A DNA stretch of 64,000 nucleotides from Sipunculus nudus (lineage: Eukaryota > Annelida > Sipuncula > Golfingiida > Sipunculidae), in the NCBI GenBank assembly GCA_026874595.1, contig CM049316.1, positions 19,243,839-19,307,838 on the forward strand, given 5' to 3'. Each line of letters starts with the position of its first letter. Position 1 is the stretch's first letter. A program made the translations under genes and the position numbers. The notes below the pieces were generated by a model. It was not told the origin of the DNA. It was given only the letters and a program-made list of their open reading frames with translations, and did not search any database. Of the stretch, positions 46,031-56,300 are shown piece after piece.

Positions 46031-46804
46031 TTCAATATTTAAAGTATTTTTTTAAGGTTTTAATGTCAAACATGTACTTGAAAAGTAATCAAGTACATCA
46101 TATCAGGGAATGATTATACCTGATGTATATCCCATTGCAAAGGTTCGCATTTGGCCTGTTGGCCTTGTTTTCAGAATGGTACCTTTACTGAAATCAAATA
46201 TGTTCAATCGCAAAATCTGACAATTTGATGTTTGACTGAAATCAAATTAGGTTAATCGCGAAATTTGACAATTTGATATTTTATATACACAATATCTGTT
46301 ATATGAAATCCCATTTAAAGCTGCCCATTCTCATACCTTTTAAAAAGGATTATGCTATTTCTGGCTTCCTCTGTGTATATGTTGATGATCTAAGGGTAAT
46401 TCTGGTTATAAAAAGTTCTTATAACGCCACCGTGAAGGATTTATGAACTTGTTTATCAACAAATTGTAAAAACAACAATGTTGACAAACGGGAAAACATG
46501 TAACCTAAGGTGGTAGGCTGCATATATGCGGAGGTAGAAAGGTCATTTGTTGCAAAACTCCATCTGCAAAGCTCTGGAAAATCTGACTTGATGCCAGATG
46601 CCCTTGTTGAATTTGTTTTATTTAGGCGGGCCCCCACATATTATAAACATGTTGATATAATCAAAACAAACAGCCTGCGTGTGGTAATATCCGCGTTTTC
46701 TGGCCTATTTTTATAAAAGTCCCAAGGGATTACCTATAGTTTATAAAGGTCAGTGGCTGCAGCCTTCAGCACCAAATTTCACACGATTATTGATCATGTT
46801 AACA

Positions 46805-48011
46805 CAGGGTGGGGAAAAAGCTGGCCTTTACTAGATTTTGCCATGCCAGTGGCATTTTCTGAAATTTACCGTAATTTTCTGGCATAATCTGGCAAATCTC
46901 AGCTTTTATTTTAAGTTTGTATATAAAGGTCAAAATACTTAGTACAATAGTATCCCAGTTTCATAGTATGAATTGCCCTGGCCCTTCATAGTTTGAGATC
47001 AAAGGGCCTTTGATTTAAACACTTCGCCCACCAAACATGGTTCACACCATAGGAGCCCTGAACACACTGCAGTCCAATGAAGCCACAATAGTAGATGCCT
47101 GTGAGGTGTGGCTCAAACTACTGGAATTTCCAGACCTACAGCATCACCACTCAAAGTTACAAAAGGGTTTTGATAAAGTAATGACGCCTGCACATTTCCT
47201 TGCAAACCTACTTCATCCTGCTTATAGAGGAAAGAAACTTACTGCTGAACAGACTGCCACAGCCCAACAGAAGATCCAACAAACATACCCTGACATGATG
47301 CCTGAGCTGCTCAGTTTTTCCTGTGATGCTGTGGGACTCCGGCCTACCACTCTGACAACGGAGACTGTTAAAAAAAAACAGCATTAAGCCCACTGTCTGG
47401 TGGTTGTGTGATGAGAAAACAGGAAAAGTTTTTCCTGCCTTGTGTCAGATAGCTAGGAGACTGTTGTAGATGCCTGCCAGTTCAGTCTCCCTTGAAAGGG
47501 TATTTTCTCATTTTGGATATCTGCAATCAAAGCTACGGAACAAATTAGGCATCTGATGGCAGCCAAGATGGTGACCTGTTACAGATGCCTTAGAGGCAGT
47601 CATGAGATGGATTGGTAAAGCTCCTAATTTAATATGAGATATTCTGGACTTCAAAATGGGTAGCATCAGTACATAATATGAGCTACTGATGATTTTTTTT
47701 CGCAGGAGATTACTTGATCACTGGGTGTTATTTTGTGTGTTACCAAATTCAATATTCAATACATAACATTCAATATTCATTTAAGATATGCGGTATTTTT
47801 TTATGCATGACACAATATGTGCTCTATGTGTTTGTCACAAATAAAAATTCAGTTACTCAACTGTTGCTGTTTTTTTTTTTGGGGGGGGGGGGCAACCTTC
47901 ACAATTTCATAGATTTTTCCAGAATATGCCATTTTCAGAGATTTTTTCATGCCGGAAAATTCCGGAATATTCCATTGGAATATTCCGGTGAGAAAATGCT
48001 CCCCAGCCCTG
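46805..48011 (+). mobile_element. hAT-type DNA transposon, 1207 bases, internally deleted
   Basis: Ends CAGGGTGGGGAAAAAGCTGG and GCTCCCCAGCCCTG are imperfect inverted repeats. They are flanked by a perfect 8-base duplication TGTTAACA (46797-46804 and 48012-48019), the hAT signature. A fragment of hAT transposase lies inside. A T-run/G-run (about 47869-47892) lies in the 3' third. Confidence 0.92.
47037..47570 (+). pseudogene. Partial hAT transposase
   Basis: The open frame 47037-47387 carries FLANLLHPAYRGKKLT, the block found in the C-terminal half of hAT transposases. Further on, about 47470-47555 in another frame reads MPASSVSLERVFSHFGYLQS then KLRNKLG, the conserved hAT dimerisation motif. 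The N-terminal BED finger and most of the catalytic core are missing and the two parts are out of frame with an in-frame stop, so no active enzyme is made. Confidence 0.85.
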
Positions 48012-48019
48012 TGTTAACA

Positions 48020-48660
48020 GTATATGTTTTTGAGCTGCAGTCAATCCTCTTTCTACAGGCAAAAATTCTTTCCTCCTTTTTCCTTGATAAGCCGTAAGGA
48101 AAAGACATTTTGGTATCATATTATAGTTAATTCCACAGAAAAGGGGGATTAAATTGAGTATGAATTTAGAAATATTTAAAGGAGAGCATCCTTATGGAAC
48201 ACTTAATTTGGTCAATCGCAAAATTAGACAATTTATGTGTGTTAAAGATGTAATCTCTGTTACGAAATATCTCGGGGAATGGGTGCAGGCTTCGGCACAG
48301 AATGTTACAGGAATATTGATTATGTGACTATTAAATTATATTGGACTGCAGGTGGTACTAGCTGCATTAAACTACTTTCTGCTGGTTTAAATGCTCTTTT
48401 CTTCTCATTAAACGAGAAGTCAAAAAGTATTAATATTTTGGCTTTCATAGTTACCAGTTCCTTAAAGAATGGAGGTTAAAACTAGCATATGGCAAATCAC
48501 AGAGGCATGGATAAAGATGGGCATAGAATCTCTCTTAACGTGACAGCCCTCCAAATTTGTCGTTTCAGATATGCTCAAGTATCTCCAGACCCACGGATGG
48601 ACGAAACTAAAGATTAATGTAGGTGGCACCACTGGGCGACTGCCCTCTCGACTATTGTGT
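48020..48660. other. Intergenic DNA
   Basis: No gene. TCAATCGCAAAATTAGACAA at 48212 resembles 46206 and 46253 on the other side of the hAT element, a small dispersed direct repeat. Confidence 0.45.
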
Positions 48661-48662
48661 CT

Positions 48663-48716
48663 GGGGGGGGGGGGGGGGGGGGTAAATAGTATAGTTTAGC
48701 CGCCCCCCCCCCCCCC
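48663..48716. repeat. Poly-G / poly-C pair (potential hairpin)
   Basis: A run of about 19 G (48664-48682) and a run of about 13 C (48703-48715) are separated by about 20 bases. Together they could fold back; the G-run alone could form a quadruplex. Confidence 0.8.
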
Positions 48717-49082
48717 AACCCACCCACCCATTATTTGTTGGCCTTCTATAACTGATTCGTTAAAAAAAGCAATGACAGACATGATCTTTGGTTTTTCTTT
48801 GAATTCATCATCACTTGAAATATACATGAGTTTGCACTATACCCCCTCCCACACCCTCCAACGTTCCAGAGAACCATGGCCCTTCGGCCGATGTTATATA
48901 TATATCCCCCTACTTATATTAATCATATCTTACGCCTATGATTAATATGATATAGGTATGATAGTTTTAGCCAAGTAGAATTCCCGCCAGGTGTTAAAAT
49001 ACAATGTAACGGTAAACTAAGAAACCCCATTTGACACTGCTATTGTATAAGGCATCCCAGCCACTCCTCAGTCACCGCAAAG

Positions 49083-49466
49083 CTGCGTTTACCGGGTGCG
49101 CGATATGCGGAATGCGGTAAGCGGTATGCGAAAAAAAGATTTTTTCGCTCTAGTTATTTTATCATAAAGCGTTTACCGGGCCCGCGGTATGCGGTATGCG
49201 GTATGAGACACGCGGTAAAATGAAATTCTCAGGAGAGAATTGGATCCGCAAACTGCGCGCGGAATAGCAATTGACCAGGTTTAACGTGACCTAAATTATG
49301 TCAGCATAGCCTACAGAAGTAAAAGGTAAATCAGCCGGGTTGATGTATAAATCAGTGTTTTTCCGCCTGTCCGATAAATGCCCCATGCGAATCTAAACCG
49401 CATTCCGTATACCGCGTTCCACTGCCACAATCCGCATACCGCATATCGCGTGCCTGGTAAACGCCA
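49083..49466. mobile_element. MITE with reiterated GCGGTATGCGG ends
   Basis: The left end GCGTTTACCGGGTGCGCGAT plus ATGCGG matches the right end CCGCATATCGCGTGCCTGGT plus AAACGC as an inverted repeat. A second left-type copy starts at 49169. CpG-rich, unlike its surroundings. Non-coding. Confidence 0.75.
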
Positions 49467-49630
49467 CTTAATGGAATAACCACTGTCACCACTATCACAA
49501 AAATAGACTGCACTATGAGTCAGCCGTTTGAGAACCGTTCCTGGCTTACTTTCCCTGGAGCAGAGGCAGCAGGCCTAAATGGCATACGACAAGTCCCTTA
49601 ATTAGTAACTTTGTCCTCAGAACGCGGAAG

Positions 49631-50037
49631 ATGGAGGAACCGCTGTACAGCCTCAAGGTGACTGAATCACCAAAGGATTTAAATTTATATCTTATGGCCT
49701 TTGGGGCAAGTTGTTTAGTTACGTTTATTTGTCACGTATTTCTCAAGGAGTGGCAGTATAGATATAATTAGGCTTAATAATCACATTTATTCAAAATTTG
49801 AAAAAAAATCCATGTTTCGGCCATTTTGGTTATTTAAAACTAAATTTCTGCATTGTATATCTGTCAGAGAAACTCTTAGGTAGCATGGCAAATTTTTTTT
49901 GCTTCATATGTATTCTCCTTTCTTTTGAAATTTTTAGCAAGCAGCCCCAGAATCGTTCTAAGCGAATGGCTATGGCGTTGCTATTACCTCCATATGGGAA
50001 AGTGATCAATGACATAAACACTCCAACAACAGGTTGA
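49631..50037 (+). CDS. Candidate small single-pass membrane protein (two exons, hypothetical)
   Basis: Proposed exons are 49631-49755 and 49938-50037, joined in frame to give 74 residues. The start has a fair context (gaagATGG). Residues 1-20 are acidic/polar, about 21-38 form a hydrophobic helix (LMAFGASCLVTFICHVFL), then a basic stretch (QNRSKRM) and a second short hydrophobic run ending PPYGKVIND. The intron is 182 bases. Its acceptor has a strong pyrimidine tract (ctcctttcttttgaaatttttag), but its donor (gtatag) is weak; gtggca six bases earlier is an alternative. AATAAA at 50197-50202 is followed by gtgttttctg, a plausible poly(A) site. A donor-like cag|gttgaa at 50033 means the frame might continue into another exon. 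I do not recognise the family. It could be chance. Confidence 0.4.
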
Positions 50038-50196
50038 AATATCATTCTTGACAGTCAACATTTCACCCATTTTCGGAGTCATGTCGATTATGTGTGCCGT
50101 GTCAAAGGTTCCAGTTCAACGGAGATGAGATGTAAGTTCTATGGCGCCGTGTTGAATTGACATATCCATATTACCAGGTATATTAAATAGACATGA

Positions 50197-50202
50197 AATA
50201 AA
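50197..50202 (+). terminator. Candidate AATAAA poly(A) signal of the small gene at 49631
   Basis: AATAAA 160 bases after the proposed stop codon, followed by a GT/T-rich stretch (gtgttttctg). Confidence 0.35.
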
Positions 50203-50639
50203 GTGTTTTCTGCTAAAACATATAATGGTATTTGCATATATTTTGTCCTGAAACTGTTTTCTTACACCTGTAAAGAAACTTTCACCGGGCGCGATTATTT
50301 GCCCAAAACGTAAACAGCGCGCAAGCCATGCACCTGGTGCCGTACCGCCCGGTTTTACCAATTTATAGATGTTAAAAGCTTCATTCCGGTGTTTCTTGAT
50401 TCGGAGTTGTCATGCATGCGCAAAATTGGACAGTCTTATCTTTTTAAAGAGACACGTACACGTATAAACCCACACAGAATCATAATAACGTATAAAACGG
50501 GTTAATTGGAGGCAATAAATCCGTGTACTTAATTATTTTGCTTGGAAACTTTTGCATTCAGCTAAAATAGACCAACAGCATGAGACAATAAACATGCTAC
50601 TGCAAATGTATACAATGTACAATTAAAACATTAAATGAC

Positions 50640-51660
50640 ATATTATTTGGTTTAAAATGCAATTTAAATGCAAATGCAAATGCTTCAAAATAATCAAAAG
50701 CAAATGCAAATGTGATTAAAAATTTCCTGATGCAATTGCAAATGAAGATATAAAATTCAAATGCAAATTAATGCATTTGCAAATGCACTTACAAATGCAT
50801 TTGCAATTCGCTCTATTTGGTTACAAAACATACAAATCGAGACAGCTTTCCTTAAATTTTATTGACATGTTCACAACTTAGTGAATTTTCATTAAAGACT
50901 TACAAAATAGTAACTTAAGATTTTGGTTATTTTTGCCTTGAATATGTATCAATAGTGTATTGTATCAAGATATTTAATCGACTGTTGAAAGTTATGCACC
51001 AACAGGGATGTCTGAATTGATATAACGGCATCAGTAATTATACATCAGGTGCCAATTACATCTGGTGTATATATCCCCAATTGGCTGTCTTAAATTACCA
51101 AGTTAAAAAAGTGTTGAAGTAGTAATATCAGCATCAGCAGATACCATGACCTGTACAAACTGCTCATGTTATTTGTAGTCATCGCTGAACCATGTGAAAC
51201 ATGAGGCTTGGAATCCTAGCTCTACACAAGGCATATAAAGTTTTCAATGTCACCTGGTACCAATAACAATTTATATGTAACTGCTGAAACTTGGCATAGT
51301 AGAATACTTTATTTAAGTATTGTTCCATGCTTCGTAAAGCTTTTTTTTTGTTTTGATACGGAGCATTTTATGAATTGCATTTGCATTTGCATTTGGAAAT
51401 CAAATCAGGGGGGATCCAGGATTTTATAAAAGGGGGAGTCCAACCCAGGAGGACTAATGCAAAACCTAAAAAATGGTCCCAAGGTCCGGAAAGGGGGGGG
51501 GGGGGGTCCAGGCCAAACAAATTTGTCTGAAACCCTTAAAAAGGTACGTTGCTTCTGATGAAAAGGGGGGGGGGCGGATCCGCTTCTGCAAATGTTTCAT
51601 ACTCTGCATTTAAATGCAAATGCAAATGCGAAATTTTCAAATGTAAATATTCGTTGCTGT
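50640..51660. repeat. Repeat region rich in ATGCAAAT octamers
   Basis: AATGCAAATGCAAATGC-type runs cluster at 50655-50815. They recur inverted at 51376-51397 (GCATTTGCATTTGCATTTG) and again direct at 51607-51630. Between them are two GGGGG-containing segments with GGGGTCCAGGCC and GGATCC. The arrangement suggests an inverted-repeat element of about 1 kb. Confidence 0.6.
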
Positions 51661-53040
51661 GAAAAATACATTACACACATCAGTGTTACATACAAGAACA
51701 TAAATCAGTCTGGCATATATACATGGTGTAATTAGTTCCGTCATGTGGAACTTATTTGAAAGCTGTCATTCAAAAAGTTCACTTATATCTCTAATATTTA
51801 TTAGCTTTCCGATCGTGTCCGTTTAAGATAAACTGAGATATTGAAAACTGCATTGTGCACGCTTGCTTGAGATATAACACATAGATCATGATTTTCGTTT
51901 TTTTTTCAAATCAGGTTTTCAAAATGAAGAAATACGGTAGACTTACACATGCAAAAAGGGATACACCTCCAAAGCATGGTTAAACTAGAGATCTGCATTC
52001 TAATGCTATATAACCTTTATTTATTTTACGTGGATAACACACGGTACACATGGACCACCAGGTGATCTCCACGGATTTTTATTTTAATTTCACTGTGAGT
52101 AGTCCATTTTGAGCATAGGCCTATATATTTTCATACAATGACCCATGTCTCAATAATTAATGCACGGATCACCATGGAATCGGTCTGGCATATCGATCAT
52201 GGATAGTTGTATGAAATGAATAGGACTGGTGGTGCCTATATTATATATATATTTCACCGCGTTTTTCAGTATTTTTGAGAATGCCAGATTACAGCATTTG
52301 TGTAGGCCTATATCTCTCAGCAGTGGATTCATACATGTATGGCCCTACAATTTGATATAATGCTTATTGATAAACATTTAATGATCTTTAACCAGATTTG
52401 AACAAAACGGCCGGTACTTTACTAATCTTAAATTAAAGTCTCCCCTCCAATTCCCCTAATCCACATGTGCATATAACAATATAGGCCTAAATTTAGACCT
52501 AAGAATGTAGTTGATTAGTTTTAAGGTAAATAAATTCATATAGGCCTATAGGCCTAATGAACTAAAAATAATAGGCCTATCTTATATATAGGCAGACAGC
52601 TAGGCTTTAGTCCATTCACGTCTAGAAGAGCTTGAACTTTGTAACACTTTTCAATTGACAGAAGAGTCCGGATAGGCTAAAGTTTTTTGGACCCCGTCAA
52701 AAAACTGTTTTCAATATGCCTAGCTATAGGCCTTTAATTTGTTTGAAAACAGAAATTTAGCCTATTAAACCTGGGCCTACTTTAACGATTTGTAGACATT
52801 TTACCATTTTATGTTTTATGGCTTATCAAATAAAAACATTTGCATCATTCAGGTGATAACATAGATCGTAATCAGACCGTGTGAAATAAAGTTACAAGCC
52901 AAGAGGTTCCAGCGCATGTATAACAAATAGGCCTAGCCCTAGGCTAAATTGAGCGGCCTCCCTTAAAACTAACGGCAAAATCTGATGCACGAATTTCGAG
53001 CCCCTATCTAACATTCAATAAATTTTAAAGGGACAGATCT
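51661..53040. other. Intergenic DNA with repeated TAGGCCTA palindromes
   Basis: No gene. The palindrome TAGGCCTA occurs about seven times between 52120 and 52940, including two overlapping in ATAGGCCTATAGGCCTAATG near 52541. Confidence 0.6.
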
Positions 53041-53327
53041 AATCAAGGAATGCACACAAGCTGAACGGACACGCCTTGGCGCGGGCGAACTGATTAAATA
53101 TATCGGTAATGTAACATTAGCAATGACTAATACTGAGTGGAACGTGCCCGGTCGACTCTGTTGTTCGTTTCTGCCTCCTCACTCAAGGCAACGGAAACTC
53201 CCGAGCGCGGTCGAAGTGTACCGAGAGCGCTATGGCAACCAGTACACCGATCGGCCATATTGGATTCAATCACAGGCAGTAACAACAACCTCGTCCAACA
53301 GGCCTGTCCACAGACAATCAGCCAAAA
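53041..53327 (+). promoter_or_regulatory. GAS8 promoter / 5' UTR region
   Basis: More CpG-rich than its surroundings, directly upstream of the GAS8 ATG. Two GGCAAC half-sites (53187-53192 and 53234-53239, the latter in CTATGGCAACC) match the RGYAAC half of the RFX X-box that drives ciliary genes; the other half is not clearly present. No TATA box. The transcription start was not determined. Confidence 0.4.
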
Positions 53328-53330
53328 TGG
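53328..53330 (+). CDS. GAS8: GAS8 coding exon 1 (start codon only)
   Basis: The exon ends exactly after ATG (gccaaaATG|gtaagt), so the rest of exon 1 is 5' UTR. The context is a strong animal start. Confidence 0.88.
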
Positions 53331-56300
53331 TAAGTTATGTTGAATTACTCAGGCTAATGTGGTGCACAGGTGTATTGAGAAACTCCATGATATGTAGAGA
53401 CTATGTAGAAGCCCTTCAACGTGGAGTTTGGCTAAGAATAGTCAATCACAAGTGTGCACCATTCACTGCTATCAACACTGCAACAGACAACCGTGAACAA
53501 CATGGACTTTTTTGTTGACAGCAAAGTTAACTTATAATTCTTTTGTACAGCCAGCGATGGTGTGTATTTCCAGCTCAGCTGATGACAGCTTATTTTAAAG
53601 AATATTTGGTTGTTTGCATTTCCTCCTTTTATTATTAAATATTTGAACTTGCTACATATAATAATGTTCAGTGCAGTTTAATTGCAGGACTATGAATTGG
53701 TTTTGCATTCTGAAATACCATTCAGAAATGACAGAGCACAACTGTGATATAGATACATTTCTTATTTGTGAAACCATGTCACTCACAGACACAAGTCCCC
53801 GATAAACTCTGGACAGGGTATAGGTGCATTATATGGGGCTGAACTTCAAGGGGCTAAAAGAACAAGTGAATCAACATTTTTATGCAGAAAAATATGTTCA
53901 GTATGTAATAGACACTCAACTAGTGAACCCACATTTTTATTTTTATCCCACATTTCTACCTTTAAACCCACATTTATTTTGTTCAAAGTGAACCCACTTT
54001 TCCAGTTTTTTTTTTTTCATCAATGACATTGGTAAAAATGTCAGTAAGTCAGAGAAGTGATGCTTATTTTTCACTGCATGTTTCTAACTTATAAAATACT
54101 ATTATATACTTATATTAGTATATAGTTGAAGTTTATTACTATTAGGCGTTGAACCCACATAAAAAAATGTGGGTTCACTTCATGTTTTAGCTGATCTATG
54201 GATGTTCATGGTAAACCTGCATTTGTTTTTGTCAGTGACATCATTTACACCTATCACGTAAAAAAATAAGTCAAGAAATGATGCCTTTTTTCCTATACAA
54301 CTTATACAAATGATAAGATATTGATATATTATTTATAAAAGGATATAGTAGAAGCCTGTAAATTATAAGGCATTGAACCCACATTTTTTAAAAACAAACT
54401 ATTTTTGCCCCCTGAAATTCAGCCCTGTATAATGCACCTATACCCTGGCCAGGGTTTTGGGTATCTGAAACATCCACTTAATGTAAAATTTGAAGTAAAA
54501 AACTGGCAATGCTTCAGTAATTGATAATTTATAATCTGCTGAATATTTCAGTGCAGTATTTGTCAAAACTAAATGTATTTAAGTATATGCGAAACACTGT
54601 TTTATGTCAACTGATACCACAAGGCACCTGCAACATACCTATCTCAATGGTTGTTGTGTACTGCACTGAAATATGCAACAGATGATGATTAATCAATCAA
54701 TGTCTGTAAGTGTTTCGTGGTGTTTAATCACAGGTTCCAAAAATTAGTGTTTTGGGTGTTTTTAGGGCCCAGTGTATCATTCACAGTTGTAAAACTGAAA
54801 GATAAGTTGCTTCCTTGAGTATTTTTGTGTGTCTGTTAGATTTTTAAAGCCTTAAAGACACCAAGGATGAACAAGTGAGTCACACACAATGACAGTTGTT
54901 TTTTTTTCTGTGTGAATCTTTGCCACTGTTCCTCATTTAAAGAATTTTATATAATATATATATATATTTATATATTTATATATATATATATATATCTATG
55001 AAGACAACTAATCATACTTTTTGTGTGTGAATGGTATCATGTATACTTTTTCAGGTGTAATACCTGTTACCCCCCCCCCCCCCCCCCCCCCCCTCTTCCC
55101 AACTGAAATTCAGGTGTTGATGCTCCATATAATTTTACGAACCTGTTGTGACTGAGAGGTTCCTTAGCCATTCTTTTTTCTTACACAAATGACATGCATT
55201 TATAATTCTGTTTATAAGGCTCATGTGTGACCCAGTGAATAGATATTGAAATATACAATCCTCAATAATTGATTCTTCCATCACTGCAGACATCCCAAAT
55301 GCTTGTTTACAGACACAACATTTTTTTTTCTCTCTGTATTTTTGTCTAACAAAAGACTCACATGGTTTTGTATTTGTTAATAAAGAGTCCAGACTTACAG
55401 CACTGTACACTTGCTATTTAATCAAAATAGGGAGTCTACTATAAAATAAATTGCATTCAGTCGGGACCATGTCTTGTATACATGGTACTGTTTAATATAT
55501 TAGACCAGGTATCAATCATTCATTTATGCTTTACCTTGTAGGCTCCCAAAAAGAAAGGTGGTAAGAAAGGAAAGAAGGGGAAGAAGTCTGCAAAGGCTAA
55601 GACCCCGACTGTCATCGATGGCATATCAACAGAGGAGATGTCAAAAGAACAGGTTTGTCAGTCCCTTATGCAACAGCTTCATTCCTTGATTTATTTACAA
55701 TTTCTAAAATTACTAGTTACTATGCCATAATATGTGTATGTGTGTTTCTCATTTTACCTGAATCATCTGATTAAAAGTATATATTTGATAACAAGTAGCA
55801 ACCTTTTAATCGCGAGTAACCTTGTGGTATCCTTCCTTTAAAGATTTCCACCTCTTAATTAATAGAATTATTCATGGCCACCTATTGGCCAAGTCTCATA
55901 GGAAAAATTGCAGATGAGACACAATAAACAGTGCCACATTAGTCCGAAGGTTTCCCATAAAATGTCTTGTACATCATGATATTAATAGTATGTTATATCT
56001 ACAGTCACTGTCAATTATAATTAATTATGTTTAAATCATTTATGTTATTTTCCTCCCGTCTTGTATTGTAATTATTGTTGTGCATCTTGTAGCTTGAGGA
56101 GCACATTGGTCGGTTGCGAGAGGAATTGGATCGGGAAAGAGAAGAAAGAAATTACTTCCAGCTTGAGCGCGACAAGGTTAACACATTCTGGGAGATCACA
56201 AAGAGGCAGTTAGAAGAAAAGAAAGCAGAGCTCCGTAACAAAGATCGAGAGATGGAAGATGCAGAAGAGAGGCATCAAATAGAAATTAAGGTCAGATATC

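Noticed and set aside
46510-46716. 68-codon frame before the hAT element
   Set aside because: Outside the element's target duplication and without recognisable motif.
53123-53518. 131-codon frame over the GAS8 start region
   Set aside because: It overlaps the GAS8 5' UTR, start exon and intron in another frame, and has no family features.
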